Source: Deltaproteobacteria bacterium (GTDB lineage Bacteria; Desulfobacterota; Desulfobacteria; Desulfobacterales; Desulfatibacillaceae). Taken from it: 6,226 bases of DNA. The notes below the pieces were generated by a model. It saw only the letters and a program-made list of their open reading frames with translations. It had not been told where the DNA came from and did not search any database. Shown in pieces: positions 1-5,422 of the stretch (position 1 is the stretch's first letter; every line of letters starts with the position of its first letter). The stretch covers positions 1 through 6,226 of the forward strand of contig JAKAGN010000173.1 of the NCBI GenBank assembly GCA_021815525.1. The letters run 5' to 3'. The position numbers were made by a program, and so were the translations under genes.

Positions 1-7
1 AAAAGGT

Positions 8-50
8 TCTCCCCCTCCCCTCCCCCCGCGCCCCCCCCCCTTTCCCCTTT
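8..50. repeat. C-tract / G-quadruplex-forming low-complexity region
   Basis: Positions 8-50 are pyrimidines except for two G bases at 28 and 30, with C-runs of 5, 4, 6, 10 and 4. On the minus strand this reads as G-runs of 4, 10, 6, 4 and 5 separated by AAA, CGC, A and A, which exceeds the usual requirement for an intramolecular G-quadruplex. The remaining gene-free bases 51-320 hold the AT-rich stretch, the promoter candidate and the two hairpins listed separately; I see no coding sequence there. Long C-homopolymers are also prone to sequencing error and assembly breaks. Confidence 0.6.
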
Positions 51-72
51 AAAAACACTTTAAATTCAAAAT

Positions 73-101
73 ATTATGCCCAACAGGCGAAAAATTTTCC
101 A
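73..101 (-). promoter_or_regulatory. Weak sigma-70-like promoter candidate pointing out of the window
   Basis: On the minus strand, TGGAAA (101-96, four of six matches to the -35 consensus) is followed after 17 bases by CATAAT (78-73, five of six matches to the -10 consensus). The site lies in an AT-rich stretch (about 48-180) just after the apparent end of the upstream operon, where a promoter for a gene left of position 1 would be expected. No coding sequence is visible to confirm it, and AT-rich DNA gives such matches by chance. Confidence 0.25.
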
Positions 102-174
102 TAGCGCGGCTTCTATGTTGCTTTAATGCTGATACTTATAGACTGCCAAGTTTCTTACTTCTTTGATTGCAACT

Positions 175-205
175 TAAAAGGCAAGGGGCTGCCGGGCCGA
201 AGCCC
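175..205 (-). terminator. Possible second 3' hairpin with UUCG loop and T-rich tail
   Basis: Read on the minus strand, GGGC (205-202), UUCG (201-198) and GCCC (197-194) form a compact tetraloop hairpin. It can extend by CC/GG pairs past a bulged A. An alternative pairing joins GGGCU (205-201) with AGCCC (190-186). The structure is followed by CUUGCCUUUU (185-176), a modest U-rich tail. It lies about 116 bases after the GNAT stop, in the right orientation for the minus-strand genes. The stem is short and the tail is interrupted, so this is only a candidate backup terminator behind the larger hairpin at 246-281. Confidence 0.4.
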
Positions 206-245
206 TGGGGGCGCGTCCGCAGGCCATATACCATATCCCGAACGC

Positions 246-281
246 AACGGGGCCGCGGGTTTTCATGCCCGCGGCCCCGTT
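246..281. terminator. Perfect 14-bp hairpin downstream of the GNAT gene
   Basis: Positions 246-259 (AACGGGGCCGCGGG) are exactly complementary to 268-281, with an 8-base loop TTTTCATG. The hairpin begins 39 bases beyond the stop of the GNAT gene and is well placed to end or stabilise the minus-strand transcript. However, the T-rich tail (TCATTTTAA, 282-290) lies on the right side, so read as a classical rho-independent terminator it faces plus-strand transcription. On the minus strand the stem is followed by GCGTTCGGG without a T-run. It may be a 3'-end stabiliser for the operon, or may stop plus-strand transcription from entering it. Confidence 0.65.
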
Positions 282-320
282 TCATTTTAAGGGAAAAAGC
301 TCTCGTGGGATGCCGGCCTG

Positions 321-782
321 CTATGGCTCCAAAAGGCGCATCACGGCTATCTCGTCGCAGTCGGGAAACTTGACGCACTTCACGCAGTCGCTCCATATCT
401 TCTGCGGCAGGTTCTTCTTGTCCTTCACCGTGAAGCCGTGCTTCTCGAAGAACCAGGGCCGGTAGGTGAGCGCAAAAAGCCGCGTGATGCCAAGCGCCTT
501 GGCCTCGGAGAGGGAAAAGAGCATGAGGCGCGAGCCGATCCCCTGGTTCCACCGGTCCCTGCGCACCGCAAGCGACCGTATTTCCGCGAGATCCTCCCAG
601 CACACGTGAAGCCCGCAGCAGGCCGCGATCTCGCCGGTCTTCTCGTCCTCGCATACCGAAAAATCCCGGATATGGTCGTAAAGCTCGGAAAGGGGACGGC
701 CCAGAAGCTCGCCTTCCTTGGCGAAGTCCTGGAGAAGGGCGTGGATCGGCCGCGCGTCGGAGATGGTGGCCTTGCGGATCAT
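321..782 (-). CDS. GNAT N-acetyltransferase, short N-acetylglutamate synthase (ArgA)-like
   Basis: 153 residues beginning MIRKATISDA. The start at 782 is supported by AAGGAG (797-792) 9 bases upstream and by a TGATG junction with the protease stop. The open frame continues upstream to 1442, but that part is a shadow of the protease gene. A GNAT fold is evident: N-terminal strand and helix, WEDLAEIRSLAV (62-73), an acetyl-CoA loop around NQGIGSRL (79-86) and FALTYRPWFFEKHGF (103-117). The C-terminal LPQKIWSDCVKC...PDCDE (125-144), with Cys133, Cys136 and Cys142, is characteristic of small stand-alone N-acetyltransferases annotated as short N-acetylglutamate synthases, which would make N-acetylglutamate for arginine synthesis. 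The acetyl-CoA loop has Trp78 where Arg or Gln is usual. Nothing nearby belongs to arginine synthesis, so the substrate is inferred from family resemblance only. It is the last gene of the unit. Confidence 0.9.
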   Translation of the reverse strand: MIRKATISDARPIHALLQDFAKEGELLGRPLSELYDHIRDFSVCEDEKTGEIAACCGLHVCWEDLAEIRSLAVRRDRWNQGIGSRLMLFSLSEAKALGITRLFALTYRPWFFEKHGFTVKDKKNLPQKIWSDCVKCVKFPDCDEIAVMRLLEP

Positions 783-1477
783 CAAAAAAGGCTCCTTGCG
801 AGCCAGGAGTACTGGCCCGAAAAATAGATGGTGAGGGCAAAAAGCACGAAGTTGCCGCCCGCGTGCAGGAGCATGGGCGGCACCAGGTTTTTCTCCCGCT
901 CGTAGGCGATGGCGAACAAAAGCCCCCCCAGGCCCTGGAAAAGGGGCGCGGCCCCGCGCGAGACGAGATAATGGGGCGCGATGAAGGCCAGGGTCGAAGC
1001 CACCAGGGCCGCCAAAAATCCGTAACGCCGCAGGTAGCCGAAGACAAGGCCCCGAAAGAAGACCTCCTCGGAAAGGCCCGCCACGAGGGAGCCCACCGTG
1101 ACGTAGGCCAGGAGGTGGCCCGGCCCGCTTACGGGAAGGGGCTGGCGGAAGGGGAAGAAGGGGTCGATGTGTACGAAATGGAGGACGAGGCCCCCCAGCG
1201 CCGCCACGGCTCCGAAACCGAAGCACCAGATTACGCCCCGCAGAAGCCCGGAAACGAGCCCGGCCCGGGAAAGGCCCAGGCTCGAAACGCCCCCCCCGAA
1301 ACGCCGGACCGCCCAGAACACCGCCCCCGTCTGGAGCAGCCTGGTAGCCCCCAAGAGCCACATGCGCGTAGCGGGCGGAAGGCGCATGGGCAAAAGCTCG
1401 AAGCCCGCCTGCAACAGGAGCACCAGCCCCAGGGAAACCCAAAGGCCCGTTCCCGTCACTCTTCCTTCTGATGCCAT
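782..1477 (-). CDS. CPBP-family (CAAX protease/Abi-type) intramembrane metalloprotease homologue
   Basis: 231 residues from Met at 1477. This start is chosen because AAGGAG (1489-1484) lies 6 bases upstream; an in-frame Met at 1510 would add 11 charged residues and lacks such support. All three motifs of the CPBP (Rce1/CAAX, Abi) family are present in order: SEEVFFRG with Glu137, Glu138 and Arg142; FIAPH with Phe165 and His169; and HAGGN with His205 and Asn209. They sit in hydrophobic helices, as expected for a glutamate/histidine metal-dependent active site in the membrane. Family members cleave prenylated proteins in eukaryotes and act in bacteriocin maturation or immunity, or in unknown roles, in bacteria; no substrate can be deduced here. 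The gene overlaps the upstream HEAT-protein gene by 22 bases, and its TGA shares one base with the next gene's ATG, so the three are probably translated together. Confidence 0.92.
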   Translation of the reverse strand: MASEGRVTGTGLWVSLGLVLLLQAGFELLPMRLPPATRMWLLGATRLLQTGAVFWAVRRFGGGVSSLGLSRAGLVSGLLRGVIWCFGFGAVAALGGLVLHFVHIDPFFPFRQPLPVSGPGHLLAYVTVGSLVAGLSEEVFFRGLVFGYLRRYGFLAALVASTLAFIAPHYLVSRGAAPLFQGLGGLLFAIAYEREKNLVPPMLLHAGGNFVLFALTIYFSGQYSWLARSLF

Positions 1478-2958
1478 CCCAGGCTCCTTGCGGCGTTGTA
1501 GGCGTACCACTCCAGGTACCAGTGATCCGAGGTCTTCAAAAGATCGATCAACGCGTAAGTCACGTAGGTGGAGCCCAGTTGGGAAAGCGCCAGCACCGCG
1601 TGGCAGCGGACGTAGGGATGGGGATCCTTGGTGAGGGCGACGAGCCTGGACGTGGCACTGGGGCAGTCACCCACCGCAAGCGCCGCGGCCGCCCAGCGCC
1701 GCTCCACCATCACGGGGCTTTTGAGGGCCTCGTCGAAGCCCGGAAGCCGGCAAACCGGGATGTTCTTCTCAACGGCGAGCCGCAGCCCCGTGAGCCGCTC
1801 CGAGACGGAGCGCGAGGCCATGAGATACCGGATGTCCCGGTTCCGCGCCTTGGCCGCGTTACTGACGGGAAGCAGCAGCGCCACCCCAAGGACAACGCCC
1901 AGGGCGCCCGTCAAGCCCGCAGCCGCAATGGGCGGCGCCGCGAGGCCCAAAAGCGCCCGCACGAGCCCGAAGCCTATAATGTAGAGAACGAGCGGAAAGC
2001 CCAAAAGAAGCCCCGCTTTGCAAAGCGTCCGCGTGGGGCCCATGCGGTCCCGCGCGTCGGAAAACTCTTCCAGGTGCTTTTGCGGGTTCTGCAGGAAGTC
2101 CCCCACGGGCATCCCGGCAAAAACCTTTCCGCCGTGTGCAAGGGAGAGCTTCCCGTCCCGGAGGCCGATTTCCAGGTCCACCGGCCCCTTGCCCTTGACC
2201 GGCAGCCAGTCCTTGTTGACCAGCGCCAGCCGCAGGGTGGCCAGGGTGGAGGGATCAGTCGTTCCTTCTATGCGCACCGTCTTTTCCTGCCGGGCCTTCA
2301 GGGGCTTTATGATCTCCGCCGCGTAAAGGGTGTAGCGGTAGTAGAAATCCACCACGCAGATGCCGGCCCCGGAGGAGAGGAGCACGTCGTCCCGCAGGTG
2401 GTCGAAGAGCTTGTCGTCCTTGTGCCTGCCCCAGAGAAAGCCCAGGATGACAAGGGGAACGAAGAAGCAGGCGGCGAACTTGAAGGAAAGCGGGCCGGGC
2501 GGAAGCCGCCTTGCCCACAGCCGCGTAAGAAGGATGACCGGCGCGGGCGCAAGGAGAACGATGAGGGTGGGATACACCGCAAGGCCAGCCGTGTTGACGA
2601 AAAGGGCGATAAAGGCGAACACGCTTCCCAGGATTATAGCGGCCGGACGGCCGTTGTCGCCCGGGTAAAGGCGGAAAAGCGCCCAGGACAGGAAAAAGGC
2701 GAAGACCGAAATTCCGGCCCCCATGGTCAACGTGAAGAAAAGCCCGCCCCAGAAGGCCGCGCCGAAGGTCTTCAGAAGCGGCGCGGTGATGGGGTTCGGG
2801 ACGGTGAGGTAGCCCTCGGCCGCAAGCAGGGAAAGCTTCCCGAAGAGCGCCCGGTTATTGGCGCAGACCCAGAGCGCCGCCAGGGCCTGGCTCGCCAGGA
2901 TGCCCGAAAGGACCGGCGCGGGAAACAGGATGTCCGTCAAAAAGCGCGTTTTCTTCAT
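1456..2958 (-). CDS. Uncharacterised polytopic membrane protein with HEAT-like C-terminal repeats
   Basis: 500 residues; I do not recognise it as a named family. The N-terminus MKKTR leads into hydrophobic segments at about 10-32, 67-96, 105-126, 127-147 and 160-178. A hydrophilic domain follows at about 180-312, containing a striking aromatic run FYYRYTLY (205-212). Two more hydrophobic segments lie at 314-337 and 343-366. The C-terminus (about 376-495) is helical with HEAT/PBS-lyase-like repeats, clearest at DPHPYVRCHAVLALSQLG (445-462) and at the next unit ending NAARSLGW (488-495). HEAT repeats usually bind protein partners, so it may be a membrane scaffold, but that is inference. It is probably an inner-membrane protein; the topology is ambiguous because positive charges after several segments conflict. 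The start at 2958 has only a weak AAGGGACGAG upstream. It overlaps the following protease gene by 22 bases. Confidence 0.85.
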   Translation of the reverse strand: MKKTRFLTDILFPAPVLSGILASQALAALWVCANNRALFGKLSLLAAEGYLTVPNPITAPLLKTFGAAFWGGLFFTLTMGAGISVFAFFLSWALFRLYPGDNGRPAAIILGSVFAFIALFVNTAGLAVYPTLIVLLAPAPVILLTRLWARRLPPGPLSFKFAACFFVPLVILGFLWGRHKDDKLFDHLRDDVLLSSGAGICVVDFYYRYTLYAAEIIKPLKARQEKTVRIEGTTDPSTLATLRLALVNKDWLPVKGKGPVDLEIGLRDGKLSLAHGGKVFAGMPVGDFLQNPQKHLEEFSDARDRMGPTRTLCKAGLLLGFPLVLYIIGFGLVRALLGLAAPPIAAAGLTGALGVVLGVALLLPVSNAAKARNRDIRYLMASRSVSERLTGLRLAVEKNIPVCRLPGFDEALKSPVMVERRWAAAALAVGDCPSATSRLVALTKDPHPYVRCHAVLALSQLGSTYVTYALIDLLKTSDHWYLEWYAYNAARSLGWHQKEE

Positions 2959-2985
2959 GGCGGTCTCGTCCCTTCGAGAAAAGAG

Positions 2986-3022
2986 CGGGGCCCGGCACCC
3001 CGAAAAAGGGAGCCGAGCCCCG
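2986..3022 (-). terminator. Intrinsic terminator or attenuator after dsrP
   Basis: In the minus-strand RNA, arm 3022-3012 (CGGGGCUCGGC) pairs with arm 2996-2986 (GCCGGGCCCCG) over 11 base pairs, with one G-U pair and a 15-base loop in which CCC and GGG could add inner pairs. The stem is followed at once by CUCUUUUCUC (2985-2976), a moderately U-rich tail. The G-U pair would be an A-C mismatch on the other strand, so the structure favours the direction in which dsrP is transcribed. It starts 30 bases after the dsrP stop and ends about 28 bases before the next gene's start. It probably ends or reduces dsr transcription. No convincing promoter is visible in the gap, so partial read-through into the next gene is plausible. 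Confidence 0.7.
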
Positions 3023-3051
3023 ATACATTTGCGGAACGCGGAAAGGCCGGA

Positions 3052-4215
3052 TCAGTGATGATCCAGGGCGTCCTTCTTCACCTCCACCGCGATCTTGTAA
3101 AGCACGGTCACCACCAGGGCGCCGATGGCGTAGATGCCAAGGGAGATGGCCAGCTCCGGCAGGGTGGGCGCGTACTCGGTCACGTGGTCCAGGGGGTTGG
3201 GGATGAAGCCCGCCACCACGAGTCCCAGGCCCTTGTCTATCCAGGTGGCCGCCACCAGCGACACCAGGGCCACCGGAAGGAGCTTCTCGTTCCTGCGGAA
3301 CCTGGGCGGGATGAGGAGCGCCAGGCAGAAGACCGCCAGTATCGAGGACGCCCACATCCAGGGCACCAGCTTCCCGTGGCCGTCGAGACCCTTGTAGAGA
3401 TAGATGAAGGAGTGCATGTGGCCGGGGATCTGGCTGTAGAAGGCCGTGAAGAACTCGAGCCCCAGGAAGAAGATGTTTATGATCATGGCGTAGGTGATGA
3501 TGACGGCAAGGCTTCTGACGGCCTCGTCCTTCACCTCGAACTTAACCGCCTTGCGGAGGAAAAGAATGATGAGAAGGAGGATCGCGGGCCCGGCGCAGAA
3601 GGCCGAGGAGAGAAAGCGGGCGGCCATTATGGCGGTGAGCCAGAAATGCCGGCCGGGAAGGCCCGCGTACAGAAAGGCCGTGACCGTGTGGATGGAGATG
3701 GCGAAGGGGATGGAGATGTAGATCAGAACCTTCACCCACTTTTCGACGGTGTCGCCCTTGGTCTCGGCCTGGAGGACGCTCCAGCCGATGACGAGGTTTA
3801 AGAGCAGGTATCCGTTCAGGACCAGCATGTCCCAAAAAAGGATGGAGTTGGGCGTGGGGTAGAGGATGATGTTCAAGGCCCGCATGGGCTGGCCGAGATC
3901 CACCAGGACGAAGAGGCCGCACATCATGATGGCGGCCACCGCCATGAACTCGCCCAGGATTGTGATCTTCCCGAACACCTTGTGGTTGTGGAGGTAGTAT
4001 GGGAGAACCAGCATGACGCCGGAGGCGGCGACGCCCACGAGGTAGGTGAGCTGGGCGATGTAAAATCCCCAGCTTACGTCGCGGGAAAGGCCGGTTACGC
4101 CCAAGCCGTTTGTGAGCTGATACAGGTAGCACCCGAAGCCGACGCCGATGACGCCCAAAAGGCCCGCGAGCCACATGTAGTAAGTCCTGCTTCCGCTTAT
4201 GGCTTTATCCAGCAT
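3052..4215 (-). CDS. dsrP: DsrP, NrfD/PsrC-family integral membrane quinone-interacting subunit
   Basis: 387 residues, very hydrophobic, with about ten predicted membrane helices (roughly 14-36, 50-75, 86-107, 125-148, 161-185, 190-220, 234-260, 284-303, 311-335, 352-378). The protein fits the NrfD/PsrC family, which exchanges electrons with menaquinone and docks a periplasmic ferredoxin subunit, here DsrO encoded just upstream. Charged residues inside helical regions, such as Glu89, Asp106, Arg112, Asp129 and His176, are candidates for quinone or proton handling, but I cannot assign them individually. The start at 4215 has GAGGT only 4 bases upstream (4224-4220), a short but usable spacing, and gives the N-terminus MLDKAISGSRTYY. 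The C-terminus ends in DALDHH. It closes the mKJOP part of the operon and is followed by a terminator-like hairpin. Confidence 0.95.
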   Translation of the reverse strand: MLDKAISGSRTYYMWLAGLLGVIGVGFGCYLYQLTNGLGVTGLSRDVSWGFYIAQLTYLVGVAASGVMLVLPYYLHNHKVFGKITILGEFMAVAAIMMCGLFVLVDLGQPMRALNIILYPTPNSILFWDMLVLNGYLLLNLVIGWSVLQAETKGDTVEKWVKVLIYISIPFAISIHTVTAFLYAGLPGRHFWLTAIMAARFLSSAFCAGPAILLLIILFLRKAVKFEVKDEAVRSLAVIITYAMIINIFFLGLEFFTAFYSQIPGHMHSFIYLYKGLDGHGKLVPWMWASSILAVFCLALLIPPRFRRNEKLLPVALVSLVAATWIDKGLGLVVAGFIPNPLDHVTEYAPTLPELAISLGIYAIGALVVTVLYKIAVEVKKDALDHH

Positions 4216-4227
4216 GATGACCTCGCG

Positions 4228-5013
4228 TTAGGTAAGGTAGTACACCTGGGGCTGGGTGCCCAGCTCCGGACGGCGCCTTATGTTGAACCGCTCGTCAAGG
4301 ATGCGGCTCACCTCGGACTTCGGGTCCGTCGCGTCCCCGAAGATGAGCTCCTTGTTGCGGCAGGCCGCTACGCAGGCGGGTTGCATCCCCCGGGCCAGGC
4401 GCTCGGCGCAGAAGTTGCACTTTTCCACCACGCCCTTGGTGCGGGTGGGATAGCTAGGATCAATCTCCGTCAAGGACTTCCTGGGGTCCTCGAAGTTGAA
4501 GCTGCGGCTCCCGTAGGGGCAGGCGGCCATGCAGAAGCGGCAGCCTATGCAGCGGTGGTAGTCCATCATGACGATGCCGTCCGGCCTCTTGAAGGTGGCC
4601 TTGGTGGGGCACACGCGGACGCAGGCCGGGTTCGCGCAGTTGTTGCACATGACGAGCACCTTGTTCTTCTTCTGGTACTCGGGAATGTGCTCATTCATCT
4701 GCTCGGGAAAGGCGTTTTCGTAGTTCTCGTCCCAGATCCACTTCAAGGCGTGGCGGGGATCCCTCATGACCGGGATGTTGTGGGCCTTGCGGCAGGCCTC
4801 CATGACGGCCTCTCGGCTTGCGTCGGTGAACTTCTTGGTGTCCACCACCATCGCCCAGCGGCCCGCCTTCAAGGCCTTGTCCGTGGGCGCGGCCCCCTCG
4901 GGAACGCGCCGGACCAGGTCCATGGCGAAACCCTTGCCCGCGGGCTTCAGAACAAGCCCCGCCGCCGCCGCCAGACCCACAACTTTCAGGAAATTCCTTC
5001 TTGTCTTGTCCAT
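4228..5013 (-). CDS. dsrO: DsrO, Tat-exported periplasmic [4Fe-4S] ferredoxin-like subunit
   Basis: 261 residues, the usual DsrO size. The start is fixed by the twin-arginine signal TRRNFLK at residues 4-10, followed by an Ala-rich hydrophobic stretch to about 22 and a possible cleavage site after GFA (28-30). The mature protein is thus folded with its clusters and exported to the periplasm, where it partners DsrP and DsrJ. Three four-cysteine groups are visible: Cys123/126/131/135, Cys155/158/161/165 and Cys199/202/214/218. This supports three [4Fe-4S] clusters. The position where PsrB/NrfC/TtrB relatives carry a further N-terminal motif (about residues 57-78) keeps only Cys74. An AAGGAG at 5032-5027 lies inside the end of dsrJ, 13 bases upstream, rather far; translation may be coupled to dsrJ, whose stop is 4 bases away. 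dsrP follows after 12 bases. Confidence 0.95.
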   Translation of the reverse strand: MDKTRRNFLKVVGLAAAAGLVLKPAGKGFAMDLVRRVPEGAAPTDKALKAGRWAMVVDTKKFTDASREAVMEACRKAHNIPVMRDPRHALKWIWDENYENAFPEQMNEHIPEYQKKNKVLVMCNNCANPACVRVCPTKATFKRPDGIVMMDYHRCIGCRFCMAACPYGSRSFNFEDPRKSLTEIDPSYPTRTKGVVEKCNFCAERLARGMQPACVAACRNKELIFGDATDPKSEVSRILDERFNIRRRPELGTQPQVYYLT

Positions 5014-5017
5014 GGCT

Positions 5018-5422
5018 CTAGGAGTTCTCCTTGGGTTGGATATGGCAGTTCCAGCAGTAGGGAGCGACCGAGACGTAGTTGTGGCACTTGTCGCAAAACT
5101 CCGTCTTGTTGGAATGGCATTCCATGCAGGTGTTGGAAAGGCTCATCTCCCTCATGACGCCGGCCTGGTCCGGGGCCACCCGGTTGTTGTCGCGGACCAC
5201 CGTGTCGCGCCACTGGTTCAGAAGCTGCATGTGCCCGGCCTTCATGAAGGCCGTGGGGCGGACGCACTGCTTCACGGGCATCTTGGCGATCACGGGGGTG
5301 TCCAGCTTGAGGACGGGCGCAGGCGCCGCCTTTCCCATGTTGAACCAGAAGGGGAAGGTGACGATGCCCACGAACACGGCCAGGCCCAGAAGGATAATTT
5401 TACCGTTGTAGAGCTTCATCAT
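5018..5422 (-). CDS. dsrJ: DsrJ, triheme cytochrome c subunit of DsrMKJOP
   Basis: 134 residues, the size expected for DsrJ. It is a periplasmic cytochrome c anchored by an uncleaved N-terminal helix (hydrophobic residues about 8-27). Three haem motifs are visible: CMECH (99-103), CDKCH (110-114) and CWNCH (123-127). Upstream of them, KQCVRP (Cys53) and AGHMQLL (His64, Met65) match the conserved DsrJ region that supplies distal ligands, including the unusual cysteine ligand known from Allochromatium DsrJ. Its exact role in electron transfer between periplasm and membrane is unresolved in the family. Two adjacent Met codons are possible starts: 5422, a 4-base overlap with dsrK, and 5419, a 1-base overlap. 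A strong GGAGGAGG at 5434-5427 lies 4 bases before the first and 7 before the second, so the second is at least as likely. The gene ends 4 bases before dsrO. Confidence 0.95.
   Translation of the reverse strand: MMKLYNGKIILLGLAVFVGIVTFPFWFNMGKAAPAPVLKLDTPVIAKMPVKQCVRPTAFMKAGHMQLLNQWRDTVVRDNNRVAPDQAGVMREMSLSNTCMECHSNKTEFCDKCHNYVSVAPYCWNCHIQPKENS

Noticed and set aside
51..245. tRNA, small RNA gene or short coding sequence in the left gene-free region
   Set aside because: No cloverleaf, conserved tRNA arms or credible short reading frame with a ribosome-binding site could be seen on either strand.
136..1047. Minus-strand open frame of 303 codons overlapping the GNAT and protease genes
   Set aside because: It is a different frame from both real genes, the product is Arg/Pro/Gly-rich without domains, and it crosses the hairpin region.
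783..1442. N-terminal extension of the acetyltransferase frame up to 1442
   Set aside because: The extra 220 residues are a shadow of the protease gene; the GNAT fold starts at the Met at 782, which has a good ribosome-binding site.
1478..1510. Upstream Met at 1510 as the protease start
   Set aside because: It adds a charged 11-residue leader and lies deep in the preceding gene, while the Met at 1477 has AAGGAG at ideal distance.
2959..3051. Promoter for the HEAT-protein gene in the gap after dsrP
   Set aside because: No -35/-10 pair with acceptable spacing was found; the gap is dominated by the hairpin.
1471..3801. Plus-strand open frame of 776 codons antisense to the HEAT-protein gene and dsrP
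   Set aside because: It is a typical GC-rich antisense shadow: the translation is low-complexity and rich in Arg, Gly, Glu and Lys, has no recognisable domain, and lies opposite genes with clear membrane segments and motifs.
3982..5157. Plus-strand open frame of 391 codons opposite dsrP, dsrO and dsrJ
   Set aside because: It is antisense to three confidently identified genes, spans their boundaries, and shows no motif or Shine-Dalgarno support.
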